A stretch of DNA of 64,000 nt from Mycolicibacterium diernhoferi (GTDB lineage: Bacteria; Actinomycetota; Actinomycetes; Mycobacteriales; Mycobacteriaceae): NCBI RefSeq assembly GCF_019456655.1, contig NZ_CP080332.1:1612001-1676000 (forward strand), in the 5' to 3' direction. A program made the position numbers and the translations under genes. A model generated the notes under the pieces. It did no database searches and was not told where the DNA came from. It was given only the letters and a program-made list of their open reading frames with translations. How positions within the stretch are numbered: position 1 is the first letter of the stretch; each line of letters begins with the position of its first letter. Below, one piece after another: positions 37,356-46,337 of the stretch.

Positions 37356-37731
37356 TCCGCCGCCGATCGGCATTGCGCGGCAGCCCCCGGCCGACGTTTG
37401 CGGCTGATGAGTCGGCGCATGGCCGGCAGGTTGTCCGGGTTTTTGTCCGACCCGGACACGCTCGCTCATTTTGCTTGCTGAGCGGGGCGTTCTCGTAAGC
37501 CTCACAGTACCGTCTTTGTCGCGGGGGTCAATTACTGTGGCAGCTGAGGTTTGTGGCAACATGCCTTGTCGTTGCGGGTCGCGTGGATCGGCTGGGCTGT
37601 TCGTACTCAGTCCAATTGTTATTGGTAGCCGCCGGTCCGCCAGCAAACTCGCTAATTTGCTCCGTGGGTTCGGATCGTGTGTAATATGTGGATTCTCGTG
37701 GGTTCCGTCCCACAATGAGAGGGAATCAGCG
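37356..37731. promoter_or_regulatory. AT-rich upstream region of the initiating glycosyltransferase
   Basis: About 376 bases without a gene and clearly lower in GC than its neighbours. It contains an inverted repeat AGCAAA-N8-TTTGCT (37642-37661) followed by TAATAT (37682-37687), a near-ideal -10 on the plus strand. TTGCTC (37657-37662) could act as -35 with a 19-base spacer, so the inverted repeat overlaps the -35 region. A GAGAGGGA ribosome binding site (37717-37724) serves the GTG at 37732. This looks like a regulated second promoter of the locus. Confidence 0.5.
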
Positions 37732-39258
37732 GTGACACTAGTTTCTCGTGACGCGAGCGCTCTCGGGGACTTTGCGGCGCCAGAAGAAGATGATTCATCT
37801 CAACCGTTGGTCGCGGTTGCTGACCGCTCCCAAGGACTGGATTGGCAACGCCGATACGTCTTCGGGCTTCTCATCTCCGATGTCGTCGTCGTGAGCGCGG
37901 CCATGGCCTGCGCCCAGATGGTCCGGCTGGGACGCCCCGTCACCCAGTTCGACCCGCTGACGAAATACTTCGGTCTGCTGTCGGTCATCTTCGGCCTGAT
38001 GTGGCTGGGCATGCTGGCGGCGTACGGGACCCGCTCGCCGCGGATCGTCGGCGCGGGCACCGAGGAGTACCGGCGCGTGCTGTCGGCAACCATGTCCACC
38101 ATCGGCGTCGTCGCCGTCACGGTGATGATCTTCCGGCCGGAGTACGCCCGCGGGTATCTCGCGGTGGCCTTCCCGCTCGGTCTCGTCCTGCTGCTGATCA
38201 GCCGCAGTTCGGCGCGCCGGGTGCTGGGCTGGTACCGCAAGGACGGCCGGTGCATGAACTCGGTGCTCGCGGTCGGCAGCCCGACCGCGGTCAACAGCCT
38301 GGTGCAATCCCTTTCCCGCGCGCGGGATTACGGCTATTCGGTGGTCGGGGTGTGCCTGACCGGTCAGTCGGCCGGCGGCACCATGGAGGTCCCGGGCGTC
38401 GGCACCCTTCCCGTCCTGGGCGATGAACACGGCGTCGAGGCCGCCCTGGCGGCCACCGGCGCGGACACCGTCGCGCTGACCACCACCGATCATCTGGGCC
38501 CGGCGGGTCTGCGGGAACTGTCCTGGGACCTGGATCGACTCGGGGTCGACCTGGTCGTGTCTCCGGGCATGGCCGATGTCGCCGGGCCGCGGTTGACCAT
38601 GCGGCCGGTCGCCGGTCTGCCGTTGATCCACATGGAGAAGCCGCAGTACAGCGGGACCAAGAAACTGCAGAAGCGCGTCTTCGACGTGGTGCTGTCGCTG
38701 TCGGTGCTGATCTCGGCCGCACCGCTGATGATCCTGGCCGCGATCGCCATCAAGCTCAGCAGCCGGGGCCCGGTCTTCTACTGCGCGGAACGCATCGGCA
38801 TCGACGGTAAGCCGTTCAAGATGATCAAGTTCCGCACCATGGTGGTCGACGCGGACAAGCAGGTCGATCGCCTCACCGCGCAGAACGACTTCGACGGCGG
38901 CGTGCTCTTCAAGATGCGCGACGATCCCCGCGTCACGCCGGTGGGCCGGATCTTGCGGCGCTACAGCATCGACGAGCTGCCGCAGTTCTTCAACGTGCTC
39001 AAGAAAGAGATGAGCGTCGTCGGTCCGCGGCCGCCGCTGCGCTGTGAGACCGACGCCTACACCGACCAGATCCGCCGTCGTCTGCTCGTGCTGCCCGGCA
39101 TCACCGGACTGTGGCAGGTCAGCGGCCGCGCGGATCTGTCCTGGGACGACGCGGTGCGACTGGACCTGTCCTATGTCGAGAACTGGTCGATCAGCGGCGA
39201 TGTGCTGATCGCGTTCAAGACGATCCGCACGGTGCTCGGGGCGGTCGGCGCGTACTGA
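37732..39258 (+). CDS. Polyprenyl-phosphate sugar-phosphate transferase initiating exopolysaccharide synthesis (WbaP-like)
   Basis: A 508-residue protein from GTG 37732, supported by GAGAGGGA; the frame opening at 37471 lies in promoter sequence. Four to five N-terminal membrane helices precede a nucleotide-binding-like middle domain (about residues 190-320). The bacterial sugar transferase domain follows (about 325-508), with KRVFDVVLSLSVLISAAPLM, KMIKFRTMV, DELPQFFNVLKKEMSVVGPR and GITGLWQVSGRADLSWDD. It moves a hexose-1-phosphate from a nucleotide sugar to undecaprenyl/decaprenyl phosphate. It has its own upstream region and is followed 51 bases later by lipase paralog 4. Confidence 0.9.
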   Translation: MTLVSRDASALGDFAAPEEDDSSQPLVAVADRSQGLDWQRRYVFGLLISDVVVVSAAMACAQMVRLGRPVTQFDPLTKYFGLLSVIFGLMWLGMLAAYGTRSPRIVGAGTEEYRRVLSATMSTIGVVAVTVMIFRPEYARGYLAVAFPLGLVLLLISRSSARRVLGWYRKDGRCMNSVLAVGSPTAVNSLVQSLSRARDYGYSVVGVCLTGQSAGGTMEVPGVGTLPVLGDEHGVEAALAATGADTVALTTTDHLGPAGLRELSWDLDRLGVDLVVSPGMADVAGPRLTMRPVAGLPLIHMEKPQYSGTKKLQKRVFDVVLSLSVLISAAPLMILAAIAIKLSSRGPVFYCAERIGIDGKPFKMIKFRTMVVDADKQVDRLTAQNDFDGGVLFKMRDDPRVTPVGRILRRYSIDELPQFFNVLKKEMSVVGPRPPLRCETDAYTDQIRRRLLVLPGITGLWQVSGRADLSWDDAVRLDLSYVENWSISGDVLIAFKTIRTVLGAVGAY

Positions 39259-39309
39259 CTCGGCTTGCGCCGCAGGTCGTCCCGCGCGGGCTCGGGTAAT
39301 GTTGCCGCC

Positions 39310-40578
39310 ATGCGGCGCTCGTCGGTGACCAGTCCGGCGGGATGGGCCTCCAAGATTTTCGCGGCCGTCGCCGCGGTGGCGTTGGTGTTCACCGGATTCA
39401 AACTCCTGCCGCTGGCGATCCCCGCCGCCACATGGCTTCTCAGCGCGACGTACAACTCGTTCTCGGCGCTGCAGGGCCCGCCGGTACCCGTACAGACCGC
39501 AGACCTGTCCGGCAGCGGCCCCGGCTCGCTGATCTCCACCACCACCATGCCCGCGGTGACGCAGACCTGGGAGGGGCGCAACGTGCGCGCGGCCCGCGTC
39601 GTCTACCGCTCGACCTCCGGGGACACGGGCGCCCCGACGGTGGTCTCCGGATCGGTCTTCACCCCGTTGGGCGAGCCGCCCGCCCGAGGTTGGCCGGTGG
39701 TGGCGATCGGTCACGGCACGGTCGGTATCGACGGGCCGTGCGGGCCGTCGCTGTCCCCGTGGCTGCAGGGGGCGCTCAGCTTCGTGGCGCCGCTGGTCGA
39801 CCGGGGATATGCCGTCACGGTGGCGGACTTCGAAGGGCTGGGTGTCAAGGGCGTGCACCCGTATCTGGACGCCCGCACCGCGGGATTGAACATGATCGAC
39901 TCGGTGCGCGCGCTGCGGCACACCTTCCCGGGACAGGTGTCGAGCACCTGGGCCGCGTTCGGCCATTCACAGGGCGGCGCGGCGGCCTGGGCGGCCAACG
40001 AACAGGCCGCCGACTACGCCGCCGAGATGCGGTTCATCGGCGCCGTCGCCGCAGCACCGGCCGCCGACGTCGCCGGGCTGGTCGACCTGGCCGAGGCGGG
40101 CGCCCTGAACAACGAGCAGCGGTTGAGCATGGCGATGATCGTCGAGTCGGCGGCGCGCCGGCACCCCGAAATCGATCGCGACGACTTCCGCCGCGGCGCG
40201 GCCGCCGAGCACTGGGCGGTGCTGACCGCCTGCCAGGGTGACGAGCTGCTGCAGCGCTCGGCCGCCGCGGGCAAACTCACCGGGGACGACTTCGTGCCGC
40301 GTACCCCGCAAGCCGCCGAAGCGCTACGGAAGCTGTTGCAGCAGTGGGCACTTCCGCAGCGTGCGCTGTCGGGTCCGCTGTCGGTGTGGTACGGCGGGGC
40401 GGACGGCTACCTGGACGAGGAGTGGACGCGCGCCGCGATCGCCGAGGCCTGCGCCATGGGCGGTACGGTGACGGTTCAGCTCGAACCGGACAAGGGGCAC
40501 AGCGACGTGGATCTGGGGTCGCAGTTGACATGGCTGCTCGACCGTTTTGCCGGGCAGCCGGTGCGCAATGACTGCTGA
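39310..40578 (+). CDS. Secretory-lipase-fold (PF03583-like) protein, paralog 4
   Basis: A 422-residue protein from ATG 39310; the earlier in-frame start lacks support. It has an N-terminal membrane anchor or signal (about residues 15-45) without a lipobox. Landmarks are AIGHGTVG, FGHSQGG, YGGADGYL and KGHSDVD, plus HPYLDARTAGLN shared with paralog 3. Its 3' end overlaps the birA start by 11 bases, so the last gene of the accessory locus is translationally coupled to a core housekeeping gene. Confidence 0.82.
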   Translation: MRRSSVTSPAGWASKIFAAVAAVALVFTGFKLLPLAIPAATWLLSATYNSFSALQGPPVPVQTADLSGSGPGSLISTTTMPAVTQTWEGRNVRAARVVYRSTSGDTGAPTVVSGSVFTPLGEPPARGWPVVAIGHGTVGIDGPCGPSLSPWLQGALSFVAPLVDRGYAVTVADFEGLGVKGVHPYLDARTAGLNMIDSVRALRHTFPGQVSSTWAAFGHSQGGAAAWAANEQAADYAAEMRFIGAVAAAPAADVAGLVDLAEAGALNNEQRLSMAMIVESAARRHPEIDRDDFRRGAAAEHWAVLTACQGDELLQRSAAAGKLTGDDFVPRTPQAAEALRKLLQQWALPQRALSGPLSVWYGGADGYLDEEWTRAAIAEACAMGGTVTVQLEPDKGHSDVDLGSQLTWLLDRFAGQPVRNDC

Positions 40579-41374
40579 GGCGAGTCGGGCGCCGCTCGAC
40601 GCGGCGAGCCTGCGTGCGCGGATCGCCGGCACGTCATGGCGGCGCCTCGACGTCGTGGAGGAGACCGGGTCCACCAACGCCGACCTCGTCGCGCGCGCGG
40701 CCGGCGGCGAGGACATCGGTGGCGCGGTGCTGGTGGCCGAGCATCAGGCTTCGGGGCGGGGCCGCGGCGGCCGGGTGTGGTCGGGAGTCCCGATGGCCTC
40801 GATCACGATGTCGGTCGGGGTCTCGGCGGCCGGGGTGGACGAGCAGAACTGGGCCCTGTTGCCGTTGCTGACCGGGGTCGCCGTGGTGCAGGCCCTCGCC
40901 GACGCCGGCGTGGCCGCCTCGCTGAAGTGGCCCAACGACGTGCTCGTCGACGGGGCGAAGATCGCCGGGATCCTGGCCGAGGTGGCCTCCCCGCAGCCGG
41001 TGGTGGTGGTCGGGATCGGCCTCAATGTGACCGTCGGCGCGGACGAGATCGATCAGCCGGGGGCCACCTCGGTGCTCGCCGCCGGCGGCGACACCGACCG
41101 TGAGGCCCTGGTGCTGGCCATGCTCGGACACCTCGGCGCCCGTATCGCGGACTGGCGTGCCGGACGCGATCTGCTCACCGACTATCGGCGGCACAGCGCC
41201 ACCATCGGCGCGCGGGTCCGGGCGCTGCTGCCGGGGGACCGGGAGTTCGTCGGCACCGCCACCGGGGTTGACGATCGCGGTCAGTTGACCATCGAGTCGG
41301 CGGGCACGGCGATGACGGTGGCGGCCGGCGACATTGTGCATTTGCGGCCCGCGCCGGAGCAGTCCGGGCAGTAA
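40568..41374 (+). CDS. birA: Biotin--protein ligase
   Basis: A 268-residue monofunctional BirA from ATG 40568, without an N-terminal DNA-binding domain. The motif GRGRGGRVWSG lies in the biotinyl-AMP loop. SLKWPNDVLVDGAKIAGILA and VVVGIGLNV are catalytic-core signatures, and a small C-terminal SH3-like domain follows. It attaches biotin to BCCP lysines such as Lys562 of AccA3. In M. tuberculosis birA is next to accD5; here the polysaccharide locus separates them. Confidence 0.92.
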   Translation: MTAEASRAPLDAASLRARIAGTSWRRLDVVEETGSTNADLVARAAGGEDIGGAVLVAEHQASGRGRGGRVWSGVPMASITMSVGVSAAGVDEQNWALLPLLTGVAVVQALADAGVAASLKWPNDVLVDGAKIAGILAEVASPQPVVVVGIGLNVTVGADEIDQPGATSVLAAGGDTDREALVLAMLGHLGARIADWRAGRDLLTDYRRHSATIGARVRALLPGDREFVGTATGVDDRGQLTIESAGTAMTVAAGDIVHLRPAPEQSGQ

Positions 41375-41383
41375 AGTCGCGCT

Positions 41384-41902
41384 GTGGGTTATCCGGACAA
41401 TGTGCTGGCCAACGACGAGCAGGTGGTGCTGCACCGGCACCCGCACTGGAAACGGCTGATCGTCCCGGTCCTGGTGTTGCTGGTCGCCTCGGCGCTGGCC
41501 GCCTTCGGCGCGGCGGTGGTCGCCGAGACCGACTGGGACCCCACGGCCAAACAGGTGGTGCAACTGGTCATCGCCGCCGGCTGGCTGATCCTCGTCGGCT
41601 GGCTGACGGTGTGGCCGTTCCTGACCTGGTGGACCACGCACTTCGTGATCACCGACCGGCGGGTGATGTTCCGGCACGGGCTGTTGACCCGCAGCGGGAT
41701 CGACATCCCGTTGGCGCGGGTGAACAGTGTGGAGTTCCGGCACGGGCTGGCCGACCGGATCCTGCGCACCGGCACCCTGATCATCGAATCAGCGTCGCAG
41801 GATCCGCTCGAGTTCTACGACATCCCGCGGGTGGAGCAGGTCCACTCGCTGCTGTATCACGAAGTCTTCGACACCCTGGGGACCGAGGAATCGCCGAGCT
41901 GA
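41384..41902 (+). CDS. Membrane protein with bacterial PH domain (Rv3278c homolog)
   Basis: A 172-residue protein from GTG 41384. Two membrane helices (LIVPVLVLLVASALAAFGAA and VIAAGWLILVGWLTVWPFL) are followed by a YdbS/bPH_2-type PH domain (about residues 85-155, FVITDRRVMFRHGLLTRSG). Function is unknown. It lies 9 bases after birA, as in M. tuberculosis. Its last 46 bases overlap the end of the convergent gtrA gene. Confidence 0.85.
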   Translation: MGYPDNVLANDEQVVLHRHPHWKRLIVPVLVLLVASALAAFGAAVVAETDWDPTAKQVVQLVIAAGWLILVGWLTVWPFLTWWTTHFVITDRRVMFRHGLLTRSGIDIPLARVNSVEFRHGLADRILRTGTLIIESASQDPLEFYDIPRVEQVHSLLYHEVFDTLGTEESPS

Positions 41903-42564
41903 TCGGCGCGCTTGCTGCGTCCGGGCCGGCGACGCAACGGGGTGACCGTGCCGGAGGGGTCCGGCTGCGCGGGATCTTTCTGCGCGGGGTCGGTCTGCGC
42001 GGGGTCGATGTGGTCCTCGAGGGCCTCGGCGAGCCCGCCGCTGGTCAGCGTCGATTCCAGGGCCTGATCGCCGGCGCGGCCGAACTCGTCGGGGAACACC
42101 CAGCGACGGAACGCCCAGAACCGGAAGGCCATCTGCAGCAGGTTGCCGATGATGTAGGCCGAGATGAAGTCGGCGACGTTCTCCACCGTCAGTGACACAT
42201 CGGGCACACGCAGTTGCAGCACATAGCTGGAGAAGTACAGCGGGGCCATGCTCAGCAGCACGCCGACCCCGCTCACCCCGAAGAACAGCAGGGCCTCGTG
42301 ATGCCGCTCACGCCCACCCCGGTCGCGGAAACTCCACTCGCGATTGAGGATGTAGGAGGCGATGACGGCGACCACGCCGGCGATGATCTTGGCGGTGACC
42401 GGCTTGGGTTCCAGCACGGTGAGTTTGAGCGTGTAGAAGATCGCCGAGTCGATGATGAACGTCGTCCCGCCGACGATCGCGAACTTGATCAGCTCATGGT
42501 GCCGCTCGGCATACGGTCGGATCACGCGTGGCAGCCGCGCGATCGTGGCATCTGCAAAGGACAC
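41857..42564 (-). CDS. GtrA-family membrane protein
   Basis: A 235-residue protein from GTG 42564. The GtrA domain (about residues 22-160) has four membrane helices: HELIKFAIVGGTTFIIDSAI, IIAGVVAVIASYILNREWSF, LLFFGVSGVGVLLSMAPLYF and a fourth near AYIIGNLLQMAFRFWAFRRW. GtrA proteins are thought to flip polyprenyl-linked sugars. The hydrophilic C-terminal tail contains a short tandem repeat (DPAQ three times, with about 15-base DNA repeats near 41965-42010). It is the homolog of Rv3277. Confidence 0.87.
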   Translation of the reverse strand: MSFADATIARLPRVIRPYAERHHELIKFAIVGGTTFIIDSAIFYTLKLTVLEPKPVTAKIIAGVVAVIASYILNREWSFRDRGGRERHHEALLFFGVSGVGVLLSMAPLYFSSYVLQLRVPDVSLTVENVADFISAYIIGNLLQMAFRFWAFRRWVFPDEFGRAGDQALESTLTSGGLAEALEDHIDPAQTDPAQKDPAQPDPSGTVTPLRRRPGRSKRADQLGDSSVPRVSKTS

Positions 42565-42640
42565 GGATAGCCAGTGTACGGAACTGGCCGCCCAGGTGCT
42601 GAATCGTGTGTTCGTCGCAGGTCATGCCACCATGGTGGGC

Positions 42641-43876
42641 GTGCCAAAACCGCGTAGAGAAACTCGATCGATGCCCGTGGTGGCCATGGTCGGCGGCGGG
42701 CAGCTCGCCCGCATGACCCATCAGGCCGCCGTCGCGCTGGGGCAGACCCTGAGGGTGTTGGCGGAGAACCCCGGTGACCCGGCCGCGCAGGTCAGCCCCG
42801 ATGTGGTGCTGGGGTCGCACACCGATTACGCCGCCCTGCGCGAGGTCGCTCAGGGTGCCACCGCGTTGACCTTCGACCACGAACACGTGCCCACCGACCT
42901 GCTGGACAAGCTCGTCGCCGACGGCGTGAACGTGGCGCCGCCCCCGGAGGCGCTGGTGCACGCCCAGGACAAGCTGGTCATGCGGCGCAAGTTGTCCGAG
43001 CTGGGGGCGCCGGTCCCGCGGTTCACCGAGGTCCAGACCGTCGACGATGTCGCCCGCTTCGCCGATCAGGTCGGCGGCCAGGTGGTCATCAAGACCATCC
43101 GGGGCGGATACGACGGCAAGGGTGTGGTGCTCGCCGACGACACCGAACAGGCCGTCGCCGCCGCCGAGCGCTACCTCGCCGACGGTGTCGCCATCCTGGT
43201 CGAGGAACGGGTCGCGATGCGGCGCGAGCTGTCGGCGTTGGTGGCCCGCTCGCCGTTCGGGCAGGGCGCGGCGTGGCCGGTGGTCCAGACGGTGCAGCGC
43301 GACGGCATCTGCGTCGAGGTGATCGCCCCGGCACCGGATCTGTCCGACGAGCTGGGGGCCCAGGCCCAGCAGCTGGGGTTGAAGCTGGCCGACGCGCTGG
43401 GCGTGGTCGGGGTGCTGGCGGTCGAACTGTTCGAGACGACCGACGGTGCCCTGCTGGTGAACGAGCTGGCGATGCGCCCGCACAACTCCGGGCACTGGAC
43501 CATGGACGGCTCGGTGACCAGCCAGTTCGAGCAGCACCTGCGGGCGGTGCTGGACTACCCGCTCGGCGACACCACGGCCCGTGCGCCGGTCACGGTGATG
43601 GCCAATGTGCTTGGCGCCCCGGAGATCCCGGCGATGAGCGTGGACGAGCGGTTGCACCACCTGTTCGCCCGGATGCCCGACGTGAAGGTGCACCTGTACG
43701 GCAAGGGCGAGCGCGCCGGCCGAAAACTCGGTCACGTCAATGTTGTCGGCGGCATCGGCGATCGTGCCGACGCCGAAGGGGTGGCCGCCCTGCGGGAACG
43801 CGCCGACCGCGCGGCACACTGGTTGTCGCACGCGCAGTGGACCGATGACTGGAATGAGCACACAGCCGATGACTAA
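42641..43876 (+). CDS. purK: N5-carboxyaminoimidazole ribonucleotide synthase
   Basis: A 411-residue ATP-grasp enzyme converting AIR, bicarbonate and ATP to N5-CAIR in purine synthesis. Signatures are [45 protein letters not shown] and [19 protein letters not shown] 42641 is preferred as the start; ATG 42671 and ATG 42632 are also in frame. It is divergent from gtrA and followed by purE with a short overlap. Confidence 0.92.
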   Translation: MPKPRRETRSMPVVAMVGGGQLARMTHQAAVALGQTLRVLAENPGDPAAQVSPDVVLGSHTDYAALREVAQGATALTFDHEHVPTDLLDKLVADGVNVAPPPEALVHAQDKLVMRRKLSELGAPVPRFTEVQTVDDVARFADQVGGQVVIKTIRGGYDGKGVVLADDTEQAVAAAERYLADGVAILVEERVAMRRELSALVARSPFGQGAAWPVVQTVQRDGICVEVIAPAPDLSDELGAQAQQLGLKLADALGVVGVLAVELFETTDGALLVNELAMRPHNSGHWTMDGSVTSQFEQHLRAVLDYPLGDTTARAPVTVMANVLGAPEIPAMSVDERLHHLFARMPDVKVHLYGKGERAGRKLGHVNVVGGIGDRADAEGVAALRERADRAAHWLSHAQWTDDWNEHTADD

Positions 43877-44375
43877 TCAGCCCCGGGTCGGGGTCATCAT
43901 GGGTAGCGACAGCGACTGGCCGGTGATGACCGATGCCGCGACCGCGCTCGCCGAGTTCGACATCCCCTTCGAGGTCGGTGTGGTGTCCGCACACCGCACC
44001 CCTGGCCGGATGCTCGACTATGCGCGCGACGCCGCCGGGCGCGGCATCGAGGTGATCATCGCCGGTGCCGGCGGCGCGGCCCATCTGCCCGGGATGGTCG
44101 CCTCGGCCACCCCGCTGCCGGTGATCGGCGTCCCGGTGCCGTTGGCCCGCCTCGACGGACTGGACTCACTGCTGTCCATCGTGCAGATGCCCGCGGGCGT
44201 ACCGGTGGCCACCGTCTCCATCGGCGGCGCCCGCAACGCCGGGCTGCTGGCGGTGCGGATCCTGGCCGCGGGTGACCCCGCGCTGCGGGCCCGGGTGGAG
44301 AAGTTCCAGGCCGATCTGGAGGCCACCGTGCTGGAGAAGGACGCGCGGTTGCGCGCCGAACTGCTCGGTGACTGA
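43854..44375 (+). CDS. purE: N5-carboxyaminoimidazole ribonucleotide mutase
   Basis: A 173-residue class I PurE converting N5-CAIR to [32 protein letters not shown] and [14 protein letters not shown] are the active-site signatures. The start ATG 43854 lies within the last codons of purK; ATG 43869 is an alternative. In M. tuberculosis the next gene is fadE25; here two accessory genes intervene. Confidence 0.93.
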   Translation: MSTQPMTNQPRVGVIMGSDSDWPVMTDAATALAEFDIPFEVGVVSAHRTPGRMLDYARDAAGRGIEVIIAGAGGAAHLPGMVASATPLPVIGVPVPLARLDGLDSLLSIVQMPAGVPVATVSIGGARNAGLLAVRILAAGDPALRARVEKFQADLEATVLEKDARLRAELLGD

Positions 44376-44493
44376 GCCGGCTTGAGCCGTCCCGGCGATG
44401 CCGTCCGCGGTAACGCCCGGCGCCCACGCGCCGATAAGGCGGTCAGTCAGCCCACGGAAATCGTCCGTGTCCAGGAAAAAGAGGTGCGATAAC

Positions 44494-45558
44494 ATGCCGT
44501 CCATGCTGAAGCCGCTGGGCCGGACATTTCGTCGGAGCGCCTTGATCGCCACTCTGGTCGCCGCATTGGTGTCCGCCGCGCCTGCGGTGTCGCACGCCGC
44601 CGACGTCGTCGCCCCGGCCGACGGCTACGGCTTCGGACAGGGCGCCGCACCGACCTGGTCGTCGTTCGCAGACACCAACCGCGAGATCGAGGCCGTCGCG
44701 CGCACCGGCGCCTCCTGGTACCGGGTCGCTGTCGACTGGAGCACGATCGAGAAGGCCAAGGGCCAGTACGACTGGGGCTACCTGGACAACGCGGTCAACA
44801 CCGCCAACGCCAACGGCCTGCGGGTCCTCGGTGTGCTGCTCTACACCCCGGCGTGGGCGCGCCCGCCGGCGCTGAACTCGCTGCTGCCGAGCGTGCCGCC
44901 GGCCAACCCGGCCGATTACGCGGCGTTCGCCAATGCGGCGGCCAAGCGCTACGCGGGCCGCGTGCAGGCCTGGCAGATGTGGAACGAGCCGAATCTGCCC
45001 ATCTTCATGGGCTTCACGGAGAACCGGGCCGCCGTCTACGCCGGACTGGCCAAGGCCGCGTACCCGGCGATCAAGGCCGCCGATCCGGGCGCGACGGTGG
45101 TGCTGTCCGGGCTGAGCCGCAAGCTCGGACCGGATTCGCCCTCGGGCTTCCTGCGTCAGCTCTACGACCTCGGTGTCGGGGGATCCTTCGACGCCACCGC
45201 GGCGCATCCCTATGTGACTCCGGGCGGCATCGCCGCCAATCCGGAGGGCGGATGGTCCGAGGTCGGCGCGATGCGCGGGGTGATGAACGGCGCCGGTGAC
45301 GGTGCCAAGAAGATCTGGTTCACCGAACTGGGCGCGCCGACGAGCGACACCGTCGAGGGGGTCAGCCAGCAGGAGCAGGCCAAGCAGATCACCGACGTGT
45401 TGGCCGCCGCCGCCGGATTGGGTTACGTCGGGCCGGCTTTCATCTACAGCATCCGCGACAACAACAGCGGGAACCGCGGTGACAACGAATCGAATTTCGG
45501 TGCGTTGCTGACCACCGACTGGCAGCCCAAGTACACCGCGAGCGTGCTGGCCAAGTAG
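44494..45558 (+). CDS. Secreted clan-A glycoside-hydrolase-like protein 1
   Basis: A 354-residue protein from ATG 44494 with a cleavable signal peptide (cleavage near VSHA|AD, about residue 36). The (beta/alpha)8 fold of clan GH-A is indicated by WYRVAVDWSTIEKAKGQYDW. The acid/base region is MWNEPNLP (Glu165) and the nucleophile region is WFTELGAPT (Glu278). It resembles GH5/GH39-type enzymes; the polysaccharide substrate is unknown. It is paralogous to the protein at 49877 along its whole length. Together with the next acyltransferase gene it interrupts the purE-fadE25 adjacency. Confidence 0.83.
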   Translation: MPSMLKPLGRTFRRSALIATLVAALVSAAPAVSHAADVVAPADGYGFGQGAAPTWSSFADTNREIEAVARTGASWYRVAVDWSTIEKAKGQYDWGYLDNAVNTANANGLRVLGVLLYTPAWARPPALNSLLPSVPPANPADYAAFANAAAKRYAGRVQAWQMWNEPNLPIFMGFTENRAAVYAGLAKAAYPAIKAADPGATVVLSGLSRKLGPDSPSGFLRQLYDLGVGGSFDATAAHPYVTPGGIAANPEGGWSEVGAMRGVMNGAGDGAKKIWFTELGAPTSDTVEGVSQQEQAKQITDVLAAAAGLGYVGPAFIYSIRDNNSGNRGDNESNFGALLTTDWQPKYTASVLAK

Positions 45559-45607
45559 CGGACGAACGCGCCGGGCTCGGTGGCCAACGTTGCTGAGAGG
45601 TGACCGG

Positions 45608-45613
45608 TAGTAT
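45608..45613 (+). promoter_or_regulatory. -10 element for a leaderless acyltransferase mRNA
   Basis: TAGTAT ends 7 bases before the GTG at 45621, placing transcription start at or next to the start codon. No ribosome binding site is visible, which fits leaderless translation, common in mycobacteria. Confidence 0.45.
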
Positions 45614-45620
45614 TCGCGCC

Positions 45621-46223
45621 GTGATTCCGACCGAGCCTTCGCAGGGTGCATTGGTGCAGCTACTGAAGAAGTTCACGCCGCCGAAACTGTTGGCGCTGAT
45701 GCGGTGGATCCTGATGCGGGTGCGCGTCAAGGACATGCAGGCCCCGCCGTTCTGGATCGGGCAGGGTTTTCAGCTCCATGTGGGACCGAACGCCAAGCTG
45801 CGGGGCTGCAATCACCTGTTCATCGACCGCTACAACGACTGGCGGATCGAGGGTGAACTGATCGTCGGTGACAACGTGCGGTTCGCGCCCAAGGCCACCC
45901 TGTCGGTGCACAGCAAGGTCGTCCTGGGTGACAACTCGCAGTTCGCCGAGTGTGTGTCCATCCATGACAACACCCACCTGGGCGCCGAGAACGACGTCCC
46001 GTTCCACTTCCGCCCGCGCGATGCGGCGCCGATCATTGTCGGACAGAACGTCTGGGTTGGTGCCAAGGCCACCATCCTGATGGGCGTCACCATCGGTGAC
46101 AACGTCGTCGTGGCCGCCAATGCTGTTGTCACCAAGGACATCCCGCCGGGCGTCATCGTGGGTGGCGTGCCCGCCAGGATCATCGGGAAGACGGTCAAAG
46201 AGGCCGATCCGACCGCGGGGTAG
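45621..46223 (+). CDS. Hexapeptide-repeat acyltransferase (WcaF/LbH type)
   Basis: A 200-residue left-handed beta-helix protein from GTG 45621. Repeats include IDRYNDWRIEGELIVGDNVRFA, read in steps of six. The catalytic-type His region is CVSIHDNTHLGAEND, and the C-terminus has VWVGAKATILMGVTIGDN and PPGVIVGGVPARIIGKTV. It is expected to O- or N-acetylate a sugar. It follows the secreted glycoside-hydrolase gene by about 60 bases and may act on the same polymer as the main locus. Confidence 0.83.
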   Translation: MIPTEPSQGALVQLLKKFTPPKLLALMRWILMRVRVKDMQAPPFWIGQGFQLHVGPNAKLRGCNHLFIDRYNDWRIEGELIVGDNVRFAPKATLSVHSKVVLGDNSQFAECVSIHDNTHLGAENDVPFHFRPRDAAPIIVGQNVWVGAKATILMGVTIGDNVVVAANAVVTKDIPPGVIVGGVPARIIGKTVKEADPTAG

Positions 46224-46337
46224 CATCCGGAATCGCGGCACCCGATACGGCGCCGTCGGCCCTGGCGACTTACTGGCGGTTTGCGGCACAGTGCCCGGGA
46301 GGCGCTAAAGTTACCGGCGAGTAGCGAGGAGATTCCG

